The notes below the pieces were generated by a model. That model worked only from the letters and a program-made list of their open reading frames with translations, was not told the origin of the DNA and made no database searches. Shown one piece after another: positions 1-7,849 of a stretch of 64,000 nt of DNA. Position numbers and translations under genes: made by a program. Positions within the stretch are counted from its first letter, which is position 1. Each line of letters opens with the position of its first letter. Source of the DNA: Spirosoma lacussanchae (lineage in GTDB: Bacteria; Bacteroidota; Bacteroidia; Cytophagales; Spirosomataceae); the NCBI RefSeq assembly GCF_005870035.1, contig NZ_SWJG01000009.1, positions 144,569-208,568 of the forward strand, given 5' to 3'.

Positions 1-711
1 ACCGACACGACCAATGCCGCCACCAGCACATCGGACATGAACAACAACAGTTCGATGATGAACAGCAACGCAACGACGAACACGGCGGCTCCGGCTTACG
101 GCACGACCACCACGACCACCACCACCTACAATAGCGACGCCAACACCGCCACTACCACCCGTCGGGATGGGGACGACAAAGCCTGGGGCAAAGAAGGTAA
201 GTTTGGTGTATACGCCGGGGTAAACTTCTCGCGCTTCGTTAACGAGCCGATTCCGGATGGCGCTTACCGCGCCGGCTGGCAGGCTGGTATCTACGGTCGT
301 ACGGGCGGTACCGTTTTCGGTCAGATCGGTCTGGAATACCGGAACTCGACCACTAACCTGGTTCGGTCGGGTGCTGGTCAGCCAACCCCAACGCCGGGTA
401 ATGTTAGCGGTCAGATCAACCAGCACTTCGTCGCTATTCCGGCCTATGTAGGTCTGCGGATTGGTAGTGCGCTGGGTCTGCGCATTCAGGCGGGTGCCGA
501 ACTGTCGGCCCTGGTCGTTAATCCGGAAAACCGCTTCGGCATCGGCGAAGATGATTTCAACCGGACCATCCTGAACGGGCTGGTGGGTGCTGGTATCAAC
601 CTCGGCCCGCTGACGCTGGATGCCGTTTACAACCATGGTTTGCAGAACGTATTCGATACCAACGATACCAAGCGTAACATCCTGGCGCTGAACCTGGGTT
701 TCCGATTCTAA
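1..711 (+). CDS. Outer-membrane beta-barrel protein, 5' end cut by window
   Basis: The frame is open from base 1, so the start lies outside the window; 236 residues are visible. The first ~60 are low complexity, rich in Asn, Thr and Ser with a run of eight Thr. The rest is a small beta-barrel: alternating aromatic and Gly strands such as KFGVYAGVNFSRF and VFGQIGLEYR, ending in LALNLGFRF with the terminal Phe typical of outer-membrane barrels. It is clearly paralogous to the next gene, sharing the order GVYAG/GLYGG, GQIG.EY, IPAYVGLR/IPAYIGVK and a final NLGFRF/NLGFKF. It resembles the PorT/OmpW-like barrel domains common in Bacteroidota. The ligand or role is unknown. An intrinsic terminator follows at once. 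Barrel call confident, function not. Confidence 0.75.
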   Translation, partial: TDTTNAATSTSDMNNNSSMMNSNATTNTAAPAYGTTTTTTTTYNSDANTATTTRRDGDDKAWGKEGKFGVYAGVNFSRFVNEPIPDGAYRAGWQAGIYGRTGGTVFGQIGLEYRNSTTNLVRSGAGQPTPTPGNVSGQINQHFVAIPAYVGLRIGSALGLRIQAGAELSALVVNPENRFGIGEDDFNRTILNGLVGAGINLGPLTLDAVYNHGLQNVFDTNDTKRNILALNLGFRF

Positions 712-735
712 ACCGCCGTTCTTCATCAACAGCGG

Positions 736-766
736 GGGCCGTTTCAAACGAAGCGGCCCTTTTTTT
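736..766 (+). terminator. Rho-independent terminator after first barrel gene
   Basis: The stem GGGCCG (736-741) pairs with CGGCCC (754-759) around a 12-base loop and is followed by seven T residues. It sits 24 bases past the stop codon, so the first barrel gene probably ends its transcript here and the next barrel has its own promoter. Confidence 0.75.
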
Positions 767-868
767 GTGCCTGCCCGGTTCTGTCTACGATTAGTTATGC
801 AAACATTCCGGTCAGGGAGGGGTTTAACCGTTGATTGGTAGCAGTCAATATACTCAACTCAACACGTT

Positions 869-1774
869 ATGAAAACTTTTGCAAAAACAGCTCTGCTAGT
901 GGCGGGGGTGTGCAGTACAGGACTCGTGTATGCGCAGCGAAACTCGTACGACGATCGCTACCGCAACGATGATCGATACGATCGCCCGTCGCGTCGGGAT
1001 GAGCGGATGGAAGATCGGCGTATGAACGACCGCTTCGATGAACGCCGTGAGTTTATGCGTCGCAACAATGAAGATCGGCGGTACGACAATCGCTACGAAG
1101 AGCGGATGGACCGGGGTAACCGCAACGAAAACCGGTACGACGAGCGCGACCTGAGCCAGGCTTATGACGAAGGCTTTGAAGACGGACAGCGCAGTGTGGA
1201 GGTGGCCGAGCGTCAGGAGCGCCGGGAGAACTACAAGAACTTTACGTTTGGGCTCTATGGGGGTGCTAACTCGACCCGCTTCGAGGGCGAAGACGTAGGT
1301 GGTAACGATCTGGCCGGTCGGCTGGGGTATCAGCTGGGTATCTTCGTGCGGGGTGGTGGTCGCGTATACGGACAGATCGGCGCCGAATACCTGACGTCGA
1401 GTTCGGACTTCTACCGCGCCGGTGATGGGCAGGTAGGCAGTATTGGAGATATCACCTCGAACGTTGATCAAAAGTACCTGCATATTCCGGCCTACATCGG
1501 CGTGAAGCTGGCGCAGTCGGAGCGGGGGGTATCGGCCGTTCGGTTGCAGATCGGTGCTGAATATGCTACTCCGCTGGGTGTGGGCGACAACGAATTCAAC
1601 TTTCAGCAGCGGGATTTTCGGGCGGCTACCATCAATGGCCTGGCTAACCTGGGTTTTGATGCAGGGCCGCTGTTCATCGATTTTGTGTACCATTACGGCT
1701 TTGCCGATGTGCTCAAAGACGTTACGAACACCAAACGCCGGGTGCTGGGCGTAAACCTGGGCTTTAAGTTTTAA
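869..1774 (+). CDS. Outer-membrane beta-barrel protein with Arg/Asp-rich linker
   Basis: This 301-residue protein begins with a signal peptide (MKTFAKTALLVAGVCSTGLVYAQ). Residues ~24-120 form an extreme polyampholyte rich in Arg, Asp, Glu, Asn and Tyr (repeats of the type DDRYD, NDRFDER, YDNRYEERM). Residues ~125-301 are a small beta-barrel ending in GVNLGFKF, paralogous to the gene just upstream. The linker differs completely from the Thr/Asn-rich linker of its neighbour, so the barrel duplicated while the exposed or periplasmic segment diverged. Barrel folds of this type sit in the outer membrane; no substrate can be named. A GGGAGGGG stretch lies ~50 bases upstream, too far for a ribosome binding site. 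Confidence 0.75.
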   Translation: MKTFAKTALLVAGVCSTGLVYAQRNSYDDRYRNDDRYDRPSRRDERMEDRRMNDRFDERREFMRRNNEDRRYDNRYEERMDRGNRNENRYDERDLSQAYDEGFEDGQRSVEVAERQERRENYKNFTFGLYGGANSTRFEGEDVGGNDLAGRLGYQLGIFVRGGGRVYGQIGAEYLTSSSDFYRAGDGQVGSIGDITSNVDQKYLHIPAYIGVKLAQSERGVSAVRLQIGAEYATPLGVGDNEFNFQQRDFRAATINGLANLGFDAGPLFIDFVYHYGFADVLKDVTNTKRRVLGVNLGFKF

Positions 1775-1792
1775 AAATCAGCCTTTATTCCG

Positions 1793-1857
1793 GTAGTGGT
1801 TAGTCAATAGTGGTAAGTTTGCAGGAACGCAGCTAATCGCTATCGACTAACCACTAC
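1793..1857. repeat. 18-bp inverted repeat upstream of the siroheme-type gene
   Basis: The left arm GTAGTGGTTAGTCAATAG (1793-1810) and right arm CTATCGACTAACCACTAC (1840-1857) match in 17 of 18 positions with a 29-base spacer. The spacer holds TAAGTTTG (1814-1821), which fits the Bacteroidota -7 consensus TAnnTTTG, although no good -33 partner is visible. It could be an operator around a promoter, an mRNA hairpin in the leader of the following gene, or one member of a hairpin repeat family. Confidence 0.55.
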
Positions 1858-1864
1858 GGCTTTT

Positions 1865-2431
1865 ATGAACACACTCTTTCCTATTTTCGTCAAGGCCGAA
1901 AAACTACATATCCTGATTGTGGGGGGGGGCTACGTAGGGCTGGAGAAACTGACCGCCTTGCTAGGAAACGCCCCCGATACCCGCACTACGCTGGTAGCGC
2001 CCGAGATCCGCGATGAGATTCGGGAGATAGCCCGGCAGTCGCCCCATGTGCAGCTTATTCAGGAGCCGTACACGCCCGCACATCTCGACGACAAGGACCT
2101 TGTTATTGTCGGTACTAATGATAAAGCCGTGAACCGGCAGGTGCAGGTCGACTGTAAAGCCCGTCGTATACTGGTCAACGTGGCCGATACCCCAGACCTC
2201 TGCGATTTTTACCTGAGCTCGGTCGTGAAAAAAGGCGACCTGAAAATTGCTATCTCAACAAACGGCAAATCGCCCACCTTCGCCAAGCGATTCCGCGAAG
2301 TGCTGGAAGACATTCTCCCCGACAGCCTGCAGGAAACCCTCGACAACCTGACCGCCATCCGGAATCAACTCAAAGGGGATTTCGTGCAGAAGATGGAAAA
2401 GCTGAACGAAATCACCAAAGTTCTGCGATAG
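1865..2431 (+). CDS. Precorrin-2 dehydrogenase-like protein (siroheme synthase N-terminal family)
   Basis: This 188-residue protein matches the Met8p/CysG N-terminal module: NAD-dependent oxidation of precorrin-2 to sirohydrochlorin, and in some members ferrochelation, in siroheme synthesis. It starts LFPIFVKAEKLHILIVGGGYVG, with the dinucleotide-binding glycine loop near residues 18-24. It then has the family block VIVGTNDKAVNRQV and VNVADTPDLCDFYLSSVVKKGDLKIAISTNGKSPTFAKRFRE, where the CDFYLSS and ISTNGKSP stretches are diagnostic. The length equals a stand-alone dehydrogenase; the SUMT methyltransferase half of CysG is absent and no other siroheme or sulfite-reductase gene lies nearby. The glycine loop is encoded across a run of nine G (1921-1929), prone to slippage or sequencing error. 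Confidence 0.85.
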   Translation: MNTLFPIFVKAEKLHILIVGGGYVGLEKLTALLGNAPDTRTTLVAPEIRDEIREIARQSPHVQLIQEPYTPAHLDDKDLVIVGTNDKAVNRQVQVDCKARRILVNVADTPDLCDFYLSSVVKKGDLKIAISTNGKSPTFAKRFREVLEDILPDSLQETLDNLTAIRNQLKGDFVQKMEKLNEITKVLR

Positions 2432-2604
2432 TGGCTGCTCGTTGGCTAAACCAGGTAGCCCTGTTGTTAGCCTCAAGACGGTCTCTTTATGGCTCGTATA
2501 CCATATACTAAAAATATGAATAATTTTTGATTTGACGCCTTGCTACCCAGCCTCTTATCGTGTTGTTTTGTCATTGACAACCAATTAAATCCACACTTAT
2601 CTGT

Positions 2605-3156
2605 ATGAAAAACCGATACGTATTACTGGCTTGCCTGCTCGGTATGCTGGCTGGTCGCAGTCAGGGGCAAACGGTCGCTGACCAACCTATTCAGGATTCG
2701 GAATGGAAGTCCGTAGCCGCCCTGCATCAGCAGAAAGGAAACTGGATGGCGGGCGTTGGCCTGACGCTGCTGGGCGCAACGGCCAAAGGAGGGCGCTTTG
2801 TTGCCAACCGGACCTGGGTAGGCGTAGAAGCCGAATACCATAATCTGATTGCCAAACGTCGGGAGGGCGGGGTGTTTGCCCGCTACTACCTCTGGAGCGG
2901 AAGTTTCGTGTCCGGCTTTGTAGGCGGGGGCATTACCTACGGCTGGTACCACGACCGGGTTTTTAACCTGGACGGGAGCTCAATAAATGATCCTGCGCCC
3001 TACTACAGCCCCAAACTTAATGCGCTCGTTGGGGTCGAATACGCCCTGGGCCGCCGTTTTTCCATCGAAGGCGTTGCCAAGTATGGCAAACTCACCAGAA
3101 ACGGCTCTGAGCAGCCCAGCCTACAGGGGTCATTCGTCTGGAGCTGGCACAAGTAA
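2605..3156 (+). CDS. Small exported beta-barrel protein
   Basis: This protein has 183 residues. The signal peptide MKNRYVLLACLLGMLAGRSQGQ is followed by ~160 residues of alternating amphipathic strands (WMAGVGLTLLG, TWVGVEAEYHNL, GVFARYYLWSGSFVSGFVGGGITYGWYHD, ALVGVEYALGRRFSIEGVAKYG) ending GSFVWSWHK. The pattern suggests an outer-membrane barrel or porin-like family distinct from the two barrels at the left edge. It faces the zinc peptidase gene convergently, with a perfect palindrome between them. No specific function is supported. Confidence 0.6.
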   Translation: MKNRYVLLACLLGMLAGRSQGQTVADQPIQDSEWKSVAALHQQKGNWMAGVGLTLLGATAKGGRFVANRTWVGVEAEYHNLIAKRREGGVFARYYLWSGSFVSGFVGGGITYGWYHDRVFNLDGSSINDPAPYYSPKLNALVGVEYALGRRFSIEGVAKYGKLTRNGSEQPSLQGSFVWSWHK

Positions 3157-3225
3157 AAGCATAGCCGCCTGGCCCACGCGCTCTTATAGAGTTAGCCCTG
3201 TACCGTTGTAAAACGGCTTTCAGGC

Positions 3226-3251
3226 ATAGAGGGAGGGCGCCCTCCCTCTAT
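3226..3251. terminator. 26-bp perfect palindrome between convergent genes, probable bidirectional terminator
   Basis: The half-site ATAGAGGGAGGGC (3226-3238) is followed directly by its exact reverse complement (3239-3251). It lies in the 111-bp gap between two convergent stop codons. There is no U-tract on either side, so it is not a textbook intrinsic terminator. The position fits a shared transcript end; a perfect palindrome can also be a protein binding site. Confidence 0.5.
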
Positions 3252-3267
3252 ACCATTATCAAAACGA

Positions 3268-4137
3268 CTATTGCAGATTAGCGTCTTCGCGGCTGTTGAA
3301 GGTATCGCCCTGGTTGATATCGCCGGTTTTCAGGCCTTTCGAGAACCAGTACACGCGCTGAGCAGCCGTGCCGTGCGTAAACGCGTCGGGTACAACATAG
3401 CCCTGGGTTTCTTTCTGGATGCGGTCATCACCGATAGCGTTTGCGGCCGTTAGGGCTTCTTCCACATCGCCCGGCTCCAGCACGAAACTTTTTCCCTGCG
3501 CGTGGTGCGCCCAGACGCCAGCCAGAAAGTCTGCCTGTAGTTCGAGCCGCACCGACAATCGATTGGCCTGGGTCTCGCTCATGCGTTCCTGAGCGGCCCG
3601 GACCTTGTCCATGATTCCCATCTGATCCTGAAGGTAATGCCCGACTTCATGGGCAATGACATAGGACATGGCAAAATCGCCGGGGGCGTTGAAGCGCCGG
3701 GCCAGGTCATCGTAGAAGGACAGATCGATGTATAGTTTTTTGTCGCCGGGGCAGTAGAACGGACCCGAGGCCGACGAAGCTGCTCCGCAACCCGACGGCG
3801 TCTGTCCCCGAAAAAACACCAGCGTCGGCGGGCGGTATTGTCCCCCTTCCTTCGCCAGCAGCTGGGTCCAGGTATCTTCGGTACTGGCCAGTACCCGGCG
3901 CGTAAACTGAGCGGCCTGATCGTCGGGTTGTGGTCCGGTAGCCCGCTGTGAGCCTGGCATGGTCGGACTCTGGGTTTGCGGCTGGTTACCGATAATATCC
4001 GATGGGTCGCCCCCCAGCAGGGTGACGATAATGGCAATGACAATAGTGCCGATGCCACCGCCAACCAGTAGTCCTCCGCCACCGCTTCCCCGGCGGTCGT
4101 CAACGTTATCGCTTTCGCGTCCTCCTAACCAACGCAT
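3268..4137 (-). CDS. Neutral zinc metallopeptidase, YpfJ family
   Basis: This 289-residue protein belongs to the putative neutral zinc metallopeptidase family (YpfJ-like). Its N-terminus MRWLGGRESDNVDDRRG is the family hallmark, followed by one membrane span (residues ~22-42, GLLVGGGIGTIVIAIIVTLLGG). The catalytic HEVGH motif is at H163-H167 within YVIAHEVGHYLQDQMG, with the usual FYCPGDKKLYIDLSFYDDL block before it and a downstream ELQADFLAGVWAHHAQ segment that supplies the third zinc ligand region. The anchored domain probably faces the periplasm. The physiological substrate of this family is unknown. All expected motifs are present and the length is normal. Confidence 0.9.
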   Translation of the reverse strand: MRWLGGRESDNVDDRRGSGGGGLLVGGGIGTIVIAIIVTLLGGDPSDIIGNQPQTQSPTMPGSQRATGPQPDDQAAQFTRRVLASTEDTWTQLLAKEGGQYRPPTLVFFRGQTPSGCGAASSASGPFYCPGDKKLYIDLSFYDDLARRFNAPGDFAMSYVIAHEVGHYLQDQMGIMDKVRAAQERMSETQANRLSVRLELQADFLAGVWAHHAQGKSFVLEPGDVEEALTAANAIGDDRIQKETQGYVVPDAFTHGTAAQRVYWFSKGLKTGDINQGDTFNSREDANLQ

Positions 4138-4294
4138 GATGTGTATTCGTTTAGTCGTGTAGTTATGTAGCTGGGAACAAAGGCCCCCATCGATTACTTT
4201 TTCCGGCGCAAATTGTTTGCTGTACTGACTAGACGACGCCAGATCGAATCTGTAACGGTAGCCGGTTCGGTCTGTTTATGGCCCTGCCGCCGGT

Positions 4295-5350
4295 TTACAG
4301 CCCCGACGCATCGCGACCTAGTTCATTGTTCTGCTCGGCGGCTTCGTTCGTGAGCTGGGTAATAAACGACTGCGACAGGGGCGTTTCGCTGTCGCGGCCG
4401 AAAGCTCGCTGCTCGCCAATGCCGCCGGGGCCGGGTAGCTGCCTGTTGACCAGGGCCATTGTTTCGCCAATAAAACTCGGGGCAATGCCCTCCAGCGCGG
4501 CTCCCAGCTTGGCCGGCAGGGTAATAATCCGTTCAACTTCTCCGTAGCGGCAGGCGTCGATAATTTCACGGGCGCAGTCGGTCGAGTCGATGGTTACGAA
4601 CGGCAGCGAATCGCCAATCTTGAAGACGGTATATTCTTTTTCGTTCTGACCCTTGTAGATGGCGTTGCGCGGGCTGCCGGTCCGGATCAGGCCGGGGCAG
4701 ATGGTCGTTACCTGAATGTTATCCTTAAGTAGCTCGGCCCGCAGCCCCTCCGAGTAACCAACCAGCGCAAACTTGCTGGTCGAGTAGGGGGCCAGATGGG
4801 GTACGGCCACTTTACCGCCAAACGACGCCACGTTGACAATACGCCCCCGGGTGTGCTCACTGGCCGGCCGGGCCATCATGTGCGGCAGAACGGCGTTGAC
4901 CATATGAAAAGCGGCCCAGAAGTTGGTATCCATGGCCTGCCGGAAATCGGTTTCGGTAGCGTGTTCATAAGGCGTCACAATAATCACGCCCGCGTTGTTG
5001 ATCAGCACATCGACCGGACCGAGCGCCTGCCGGACGTTTTCAACGAATCGCTCGATCTGGGTTTTGTTGGTGATATCGCACACTTCGGTGTATACATCCA
5101 CCTGATACTGGCTCAGCTCCGACTGGGCGCGGTCGAGCTCGTCCTGATCGCGGGCGCAGAGGGCCAGGTTAGCCCCTTCCAGCGCCAGCAGCCGGGCCAT
5201 TTCGAGGCCGAGCCCGCGCGAACCGCCGGTAATGATGATGGTTTTATCCCGAAAGTCGATCTTTCGTTTCTGCGCCAGATACGCTTTGGTAGCAGCCCAG
5301 GCTCCCAGGCCCGCCAGTGTCCAGCCGATGGTTTTTGTCAGAAGATTCAT
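4295..5350 (-). CDS. Membrane-anchored short-chain dehydrogenase/reductase
   Basis: The 351 residues include an N-terminal hydrophobic segment (TIGWTLAGLGAWAATKAYLA) that may anchor the protein. A classical SDR domain follows: cofactor loop TGGSRGLGLEMA (residues ~42-53), NNAGV near 120, and the catalytic YSTSK (Tyr and Lys) near 195. An Arg after the glycine-rich Ser suggests NADP(H) preference, an inference. The C-terminal ~80 residues extend beyond the minimal SDR fold and contain LVNRQLPGPGGIGEQ, seen in many Bacteroidota and Proteobacteria SDRs of unknown substrate. The gene stands alone between the peptidase and the hydrolase, all on the minus strand. Substrate unknown. Confidence 0.85.
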   Translation of the reverse strand: MNLLTKTIGWTLAGLGAWAATKAYLAQKRKIDFRDKTIIITGGSRGLGLEMARLLALEGANLALCARDQDELDRAQSELSQYQVDVYTEVCDITNKTQIERFVENVRQALGPVDVLINNAGVIIVTPYEHATETDFRQAMDTNFWAAFHMVNAVLPHMMARPASEHTRGRIVNVASFGGKVAVPHLAPYSTSKFALVGYSEGLRAELLKDNIQVTTICPGLIRTGSPRNAIYKGQNEKEYTVFKIGDSLPFVTIDSTDCAREIIDACRYGEVERIITLPAKLGAALEGIAPSFIGETMALVNRQLPGPGGIGEQRAFGRDSETPLSQSFITQLTNEAAEQNNELGRDASGL

Positions 5351-5432
5351 AGGGATTCATATCGTTGATAGACACTAAACCCCCGGCTGAATAGAAGGTT
5401 GACGGAACCGATTGTATGGAAACCCGGCCAGG

Positions 5433-6425
5433 CTAGCGTCGCCCCAGAAACGCGCCGATTTCGGTGTTGATCCGGTCCGATTCGCAACCGGTAGCCAGGT
5501 GACCACAGTCGCCGGTCAGTTCAACCAGGGGAACGTTGAGGGCGCGGGCCAGTTCGGTAGCCGTGCCGGGCGTGACCATGTGATCCTGCGTGGCCACGAT
5601 GACCAGCAGCCGGGCTTTGATGAGCGCTTTCAGGTCGGCAGCGGTACGCCCCCGGTAAATATCCTGGCCAATCATGGCGCGCAGCTGCGACGCCCAGTCG
5701 TAGGGGTTTCGACCGCTGTAGCCTTCTTCTTTTTTGCGGGCAAAGTCGGGTTCGTCTTCGGCTTTGAGTGTGCGCAGGAAATGGCTGGGAGTAGTCAGGT
5801 TCAGTTCGTGCAGGTTACCGACAGTACGCATGGCTTCGGCCGAGAAATTGCCCCGTTCCAGGATGGTGAGCTGGGTGCCCCAGAAGAGCCGGTCGTAGCT
5901 GCTCTGCTTCGGTGTGCCGACAATAGGCACCACATGATCGACAAAATCAGGGTAGGAGACCAGCCATTCGAACGACTGCATGCCACCCATCGAAATACCC
6001 AGTACGGCGTACAGATGCGGGAGTTTCAGCGTTTTGGTAACCAGCTCGTATTGCGATCGAACCATGTCGCGGATGCTGAAGGCCGGGAACTGGGGCCCCG
6101 GCTGCGCGCTGCTGTTGGATGGTGATGTCGAGACACCATTGCCCAGCGCGTCGACCACAATGGTAAAGTATTTGGTGCTGTCGGCCGCATTGCCCGGACT
6201 GGCTATGAACGCTTTGGCTTCTGAGCTGCCACCGAACCAGGTTGGTACCAGGATGGCGTTTGAGCGGGTGGCGTTCAGTTTGCCGAAGGTCCGGTAGCCA
6301 ATGCGGCAGTTCTGAATAACCTGGCCATTGTCCAGAGTAAAGTTGCCGAGCTCGGCAAAACGCTGCTGACCGAAAACGGGTGTAACAAAAAGAATAGACA
6401 GGAGTAAAGTGACAGGGGTACGCAT
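5433..6425 (-). CDS. Exported alpha/beta hydrolase, MetX (homoserine acetyltransferase)-like
   Basis: From ATG at 6425 the product is 330 residues with a signal peptide (MRTPVTLLLSILFVTPVFGQ). The rest follows the MetX-like alpha/beta-hydrolase layout: LDNGQVIQNCRIGYRTFGKLNATRSNAILVPTWFGG, VVDALGNGVSTSPSNS, nucleophile elbow GISMGGMQSFEW, then the Asp in ATQDHMVTP and the His in GDCGHLA near the C-terminus. Cytoplasmic MetX makes O-acetylhomoserine, but export to the periplasm and divergence argue for a hydrolase of unknown substrate. A TTG further upstream (6449) is in frame but would put a poor leader before the signal peptide. Confidence 0.8.
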   Translation of the reverse strand: MRTPVTLLLSILFVTPVFGQQRFAELGNFTLDNGQVIQNCRIGYRTFGKLNATRSNAILVPTWFGGSSEAKAFIASPGNAADSTKYFTIVVDALGNGVSTSPSNSSAQPGPQFPAFSIRDMVRSQYELVTKTLKLPHLYAVLGISMGGMQSFEWLVSYPDFVDHVVPIVGTPKQSSYDRLFWGTQLTILERGNFSAEAMRTVGNLHELNLTTPSHFLRTLKAEDEPDFARKKEEGYSGRNPYDWASQLRAMIGQDIYRGRTAADLKALIKARLLVIVATQDHMVTPGTATELARALNVPLVELTGDCGHLATGCESDRINTEIGAFLGRR

Positions 6426-6525
6426 ACAGCGGTAGGGGTTGATCAACAACTAGCAAAGGGTACCCGACCGGGTTCTTACTTGAACCGGTAGTGGGCAGTG
6501 TGGGTGAGGGTTGCTGACGCGGGTG

Positions 6526-6690
6526 GGTTGCTGACGCGAGTGAGACGCAAGGGCCGGGCCGCCGTCGCGCCGGGCCACCGGTGTGGTTGCGTCTCCTGAT
6601 CCAATCCAAGCAGTTCGTCCGTTAGGAATATGGTTGCTGACGCGTAGGAGACGCAAGGGCCGGGCCGCCGTCGCGGTTGCGTCTCCTACG
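6526..6690. repeat. Two copies of a GC-rich hairpin repeat (GAGACGCAA family)
   Basis: Copy A (6526-6600) and copy B (6632-6690) share GGTTGCTGACGCG, then GAGACGCAAGGGCCGGGCC and a closing GGTTGCGTCTCCT. In copy B the arms TAGGAGACGCAA and TTGCGTCTCCTA are perfect inverted repeats around a GC-rich loop. A related copy lies at 48345-48480. The layout resembles REP/BIME-type interspersed palindromes. Copy B runs into the stop codon of the small gene on the minus strand. Confidence 0.7.
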
Positions 6691-6946
6691 TGGATATGAC
6701 CAGGTTGATGGGGGGGCGCCAGGCGCCGTTGCGCCACTCGAACTCGAAGGATTCGGGGGCGATGCCCCACATGGACCATTTGCCGGCGTTGATGGTCTGG
6801 CTGGTGTTCTGCCGGTACTGACGGGCGGTGATGGGGGCGGAGTGGGCTTTCTGCTGCTCTGTGCCGCGGGCGGGTAAGCTGGCCAGGGCTTTGGCGTAGT
6901 CTTCCTGTCTGACAATATATTCGGTGTGCGGATCCTGGCGGGCCAT
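6686..6946 (-). CDS. Small uncharacterised protein, 86 aa
   Basis: The reading frame starts at ATG 6946 and encodes a hydrophilic 86-residue protein (MARQDPHTEYIVRQEDYAKALASLP...). It has a short helical N-terminus, a Gln/Arg/Thr-rich middle and a C-terminal stretch with several aromatics (WSMWGIAPESFEFEWRNGAWRPP). There is no signal peptide or membrane span. I do not recognise the family. The codon use looks like the neighbours. Its stop codon and last residues lie in the GC-rich hairpin repeat, so its C-terminus may have been changed by repeat insertion. It could be a real small gene or chance in GC-rich DNA; the aromatic-rich, non-repetitive sequence favours real. Confidence 0.45.
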   Translation of the reverse strand: MARQDPHTEYIVRQEDYAKALASLPARGTEQQKAHSAPITARQYRQNTSQTINAGKWSMWGIAPESFEFEWRNGAWRPPINLVIST

Positions 6947-7015
6947 GCTATTGATTGTTTACAGCATAACAGCTGGGCGGGGTCGATGTTTTTGGAGGCA
7001 GCCCGTATCGCGCCA

Positions 7016-7678
7016 TTATTCGTCCAGCATGGCAGCCGCCAGGGTGCTCATAGTCTCCCACGAAAAAGGCAGCCAGTTGCCGCTCAGTTGGTCGAAGAGT
7101 TCGGTAGCCGACTCGCAGGCGTATAGCTTGTAATCAAATTTCGGGTAATAACTCACCACGTAGCCGGGGTAATAGTAAACTTTCTGCTGTTGCTGCGCGT
7201 ACCTGATCTTTTGCAGCATCAGGTATTTGCCCAGGCTGTAGCGCCGGTAGTCGGGGTGGTAGAAGTTCATAATGCCCGCTATGCTCCGGACGCCACCGTC
7301 AAAGATGCCGGCGGCAATCAGGCGGGTACCGTCCCGGACTTCTACCACGTAGCTGTCGAAGACGTTGTAGGCTGACCCGTCGAGCAGGCAGGCCTCTACC
7401 GACAGCGGAGCGTCGAACGAAATACTGTCCCGATACTCGGCGTAGAGCGTCTCCAGCTCAGGGGTGAGCACAAACGGGCGGACATCGACCGAGAAACGCG
7501 CGTTAGTCTTCAGCAGCTGGCGCTGGCTTTTGCCGTAGGTGACCCGCGCCAGATCGAGCCGGAGCCAGTGAACGGGACAAAGCCGGTTGTCGAACAGGAT
7601 GAACCGGCAGGTAAACACGTCCTGCTGCATGCGGAAATAACCTTCGCTCAGGTATAAGTCCAACTCTCTCCCTGTCAT
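7016..7678 (-). CDS. Arginyl-tRNA-protein transferase-like (Ate1/Bpt C-terminal, GNAT-fold) protein
   Basis: From ATG 7678 the product is 220 residues. It resembles the C-terminal catalytic half of Ate1/Bpt aminoacyl-tRNA-protein transferases. Characteristic blocks are LYAEYRDSISFDAP, SYVVEVRDGTRLIAAGIFDGGVRSIAGIMNFYHPDYRRYSLGKYLMLQKIRYA, and YYYPGYVVSYYPKFDYKL. In the family this domain transfers Arg or Leu from tRNA to protein N-termini, feeding the N-degron pathway. The family's N-terminal Cys-rich region is not evident here, so activity is uncertain; such short homologues recur in Cytophagales. An in-frame upstream start at 7813 would add 45 unstructured residues. Function is by family resemblance only. 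Confidence 0.65.
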   Translation of the reverse strand: MTGRELDLYLSEGYFRMQQDVFTCRFILFDNRLCPVHWLRLDLARVTYGKSQRQLLKTNARFSVDVRPFVLTPELETLYAEYRDSISFDAPLSVEACLLDGSAYNVFDSYVVEVRDGTRLIAAGIFDGGVRSIAGIMNFYHPDYRRYSLGKYLMLQKIRYAQQQQKVYYYPGYVVSYYPKFDYKLYACESATELFDQLSGNWLPFSWETMSTLAAAMLDE

Positions 7679-7849
7679 GGTTTGGTGCCTGTCTGGGCTG
7701 TGGGTAGCGCCCGTTGGGCTAAAATTACTGGATTTTCCGGTTGCCGCCCGTAAAAAAGCCCGAACAAAAACCCCGCCGGCTCCGGAGCTGACGGGGGTAC
7801 TAGAGTTGATCACTGGCCTTAAGTGGATAACAGGGTTAGTGGCCCCTGC

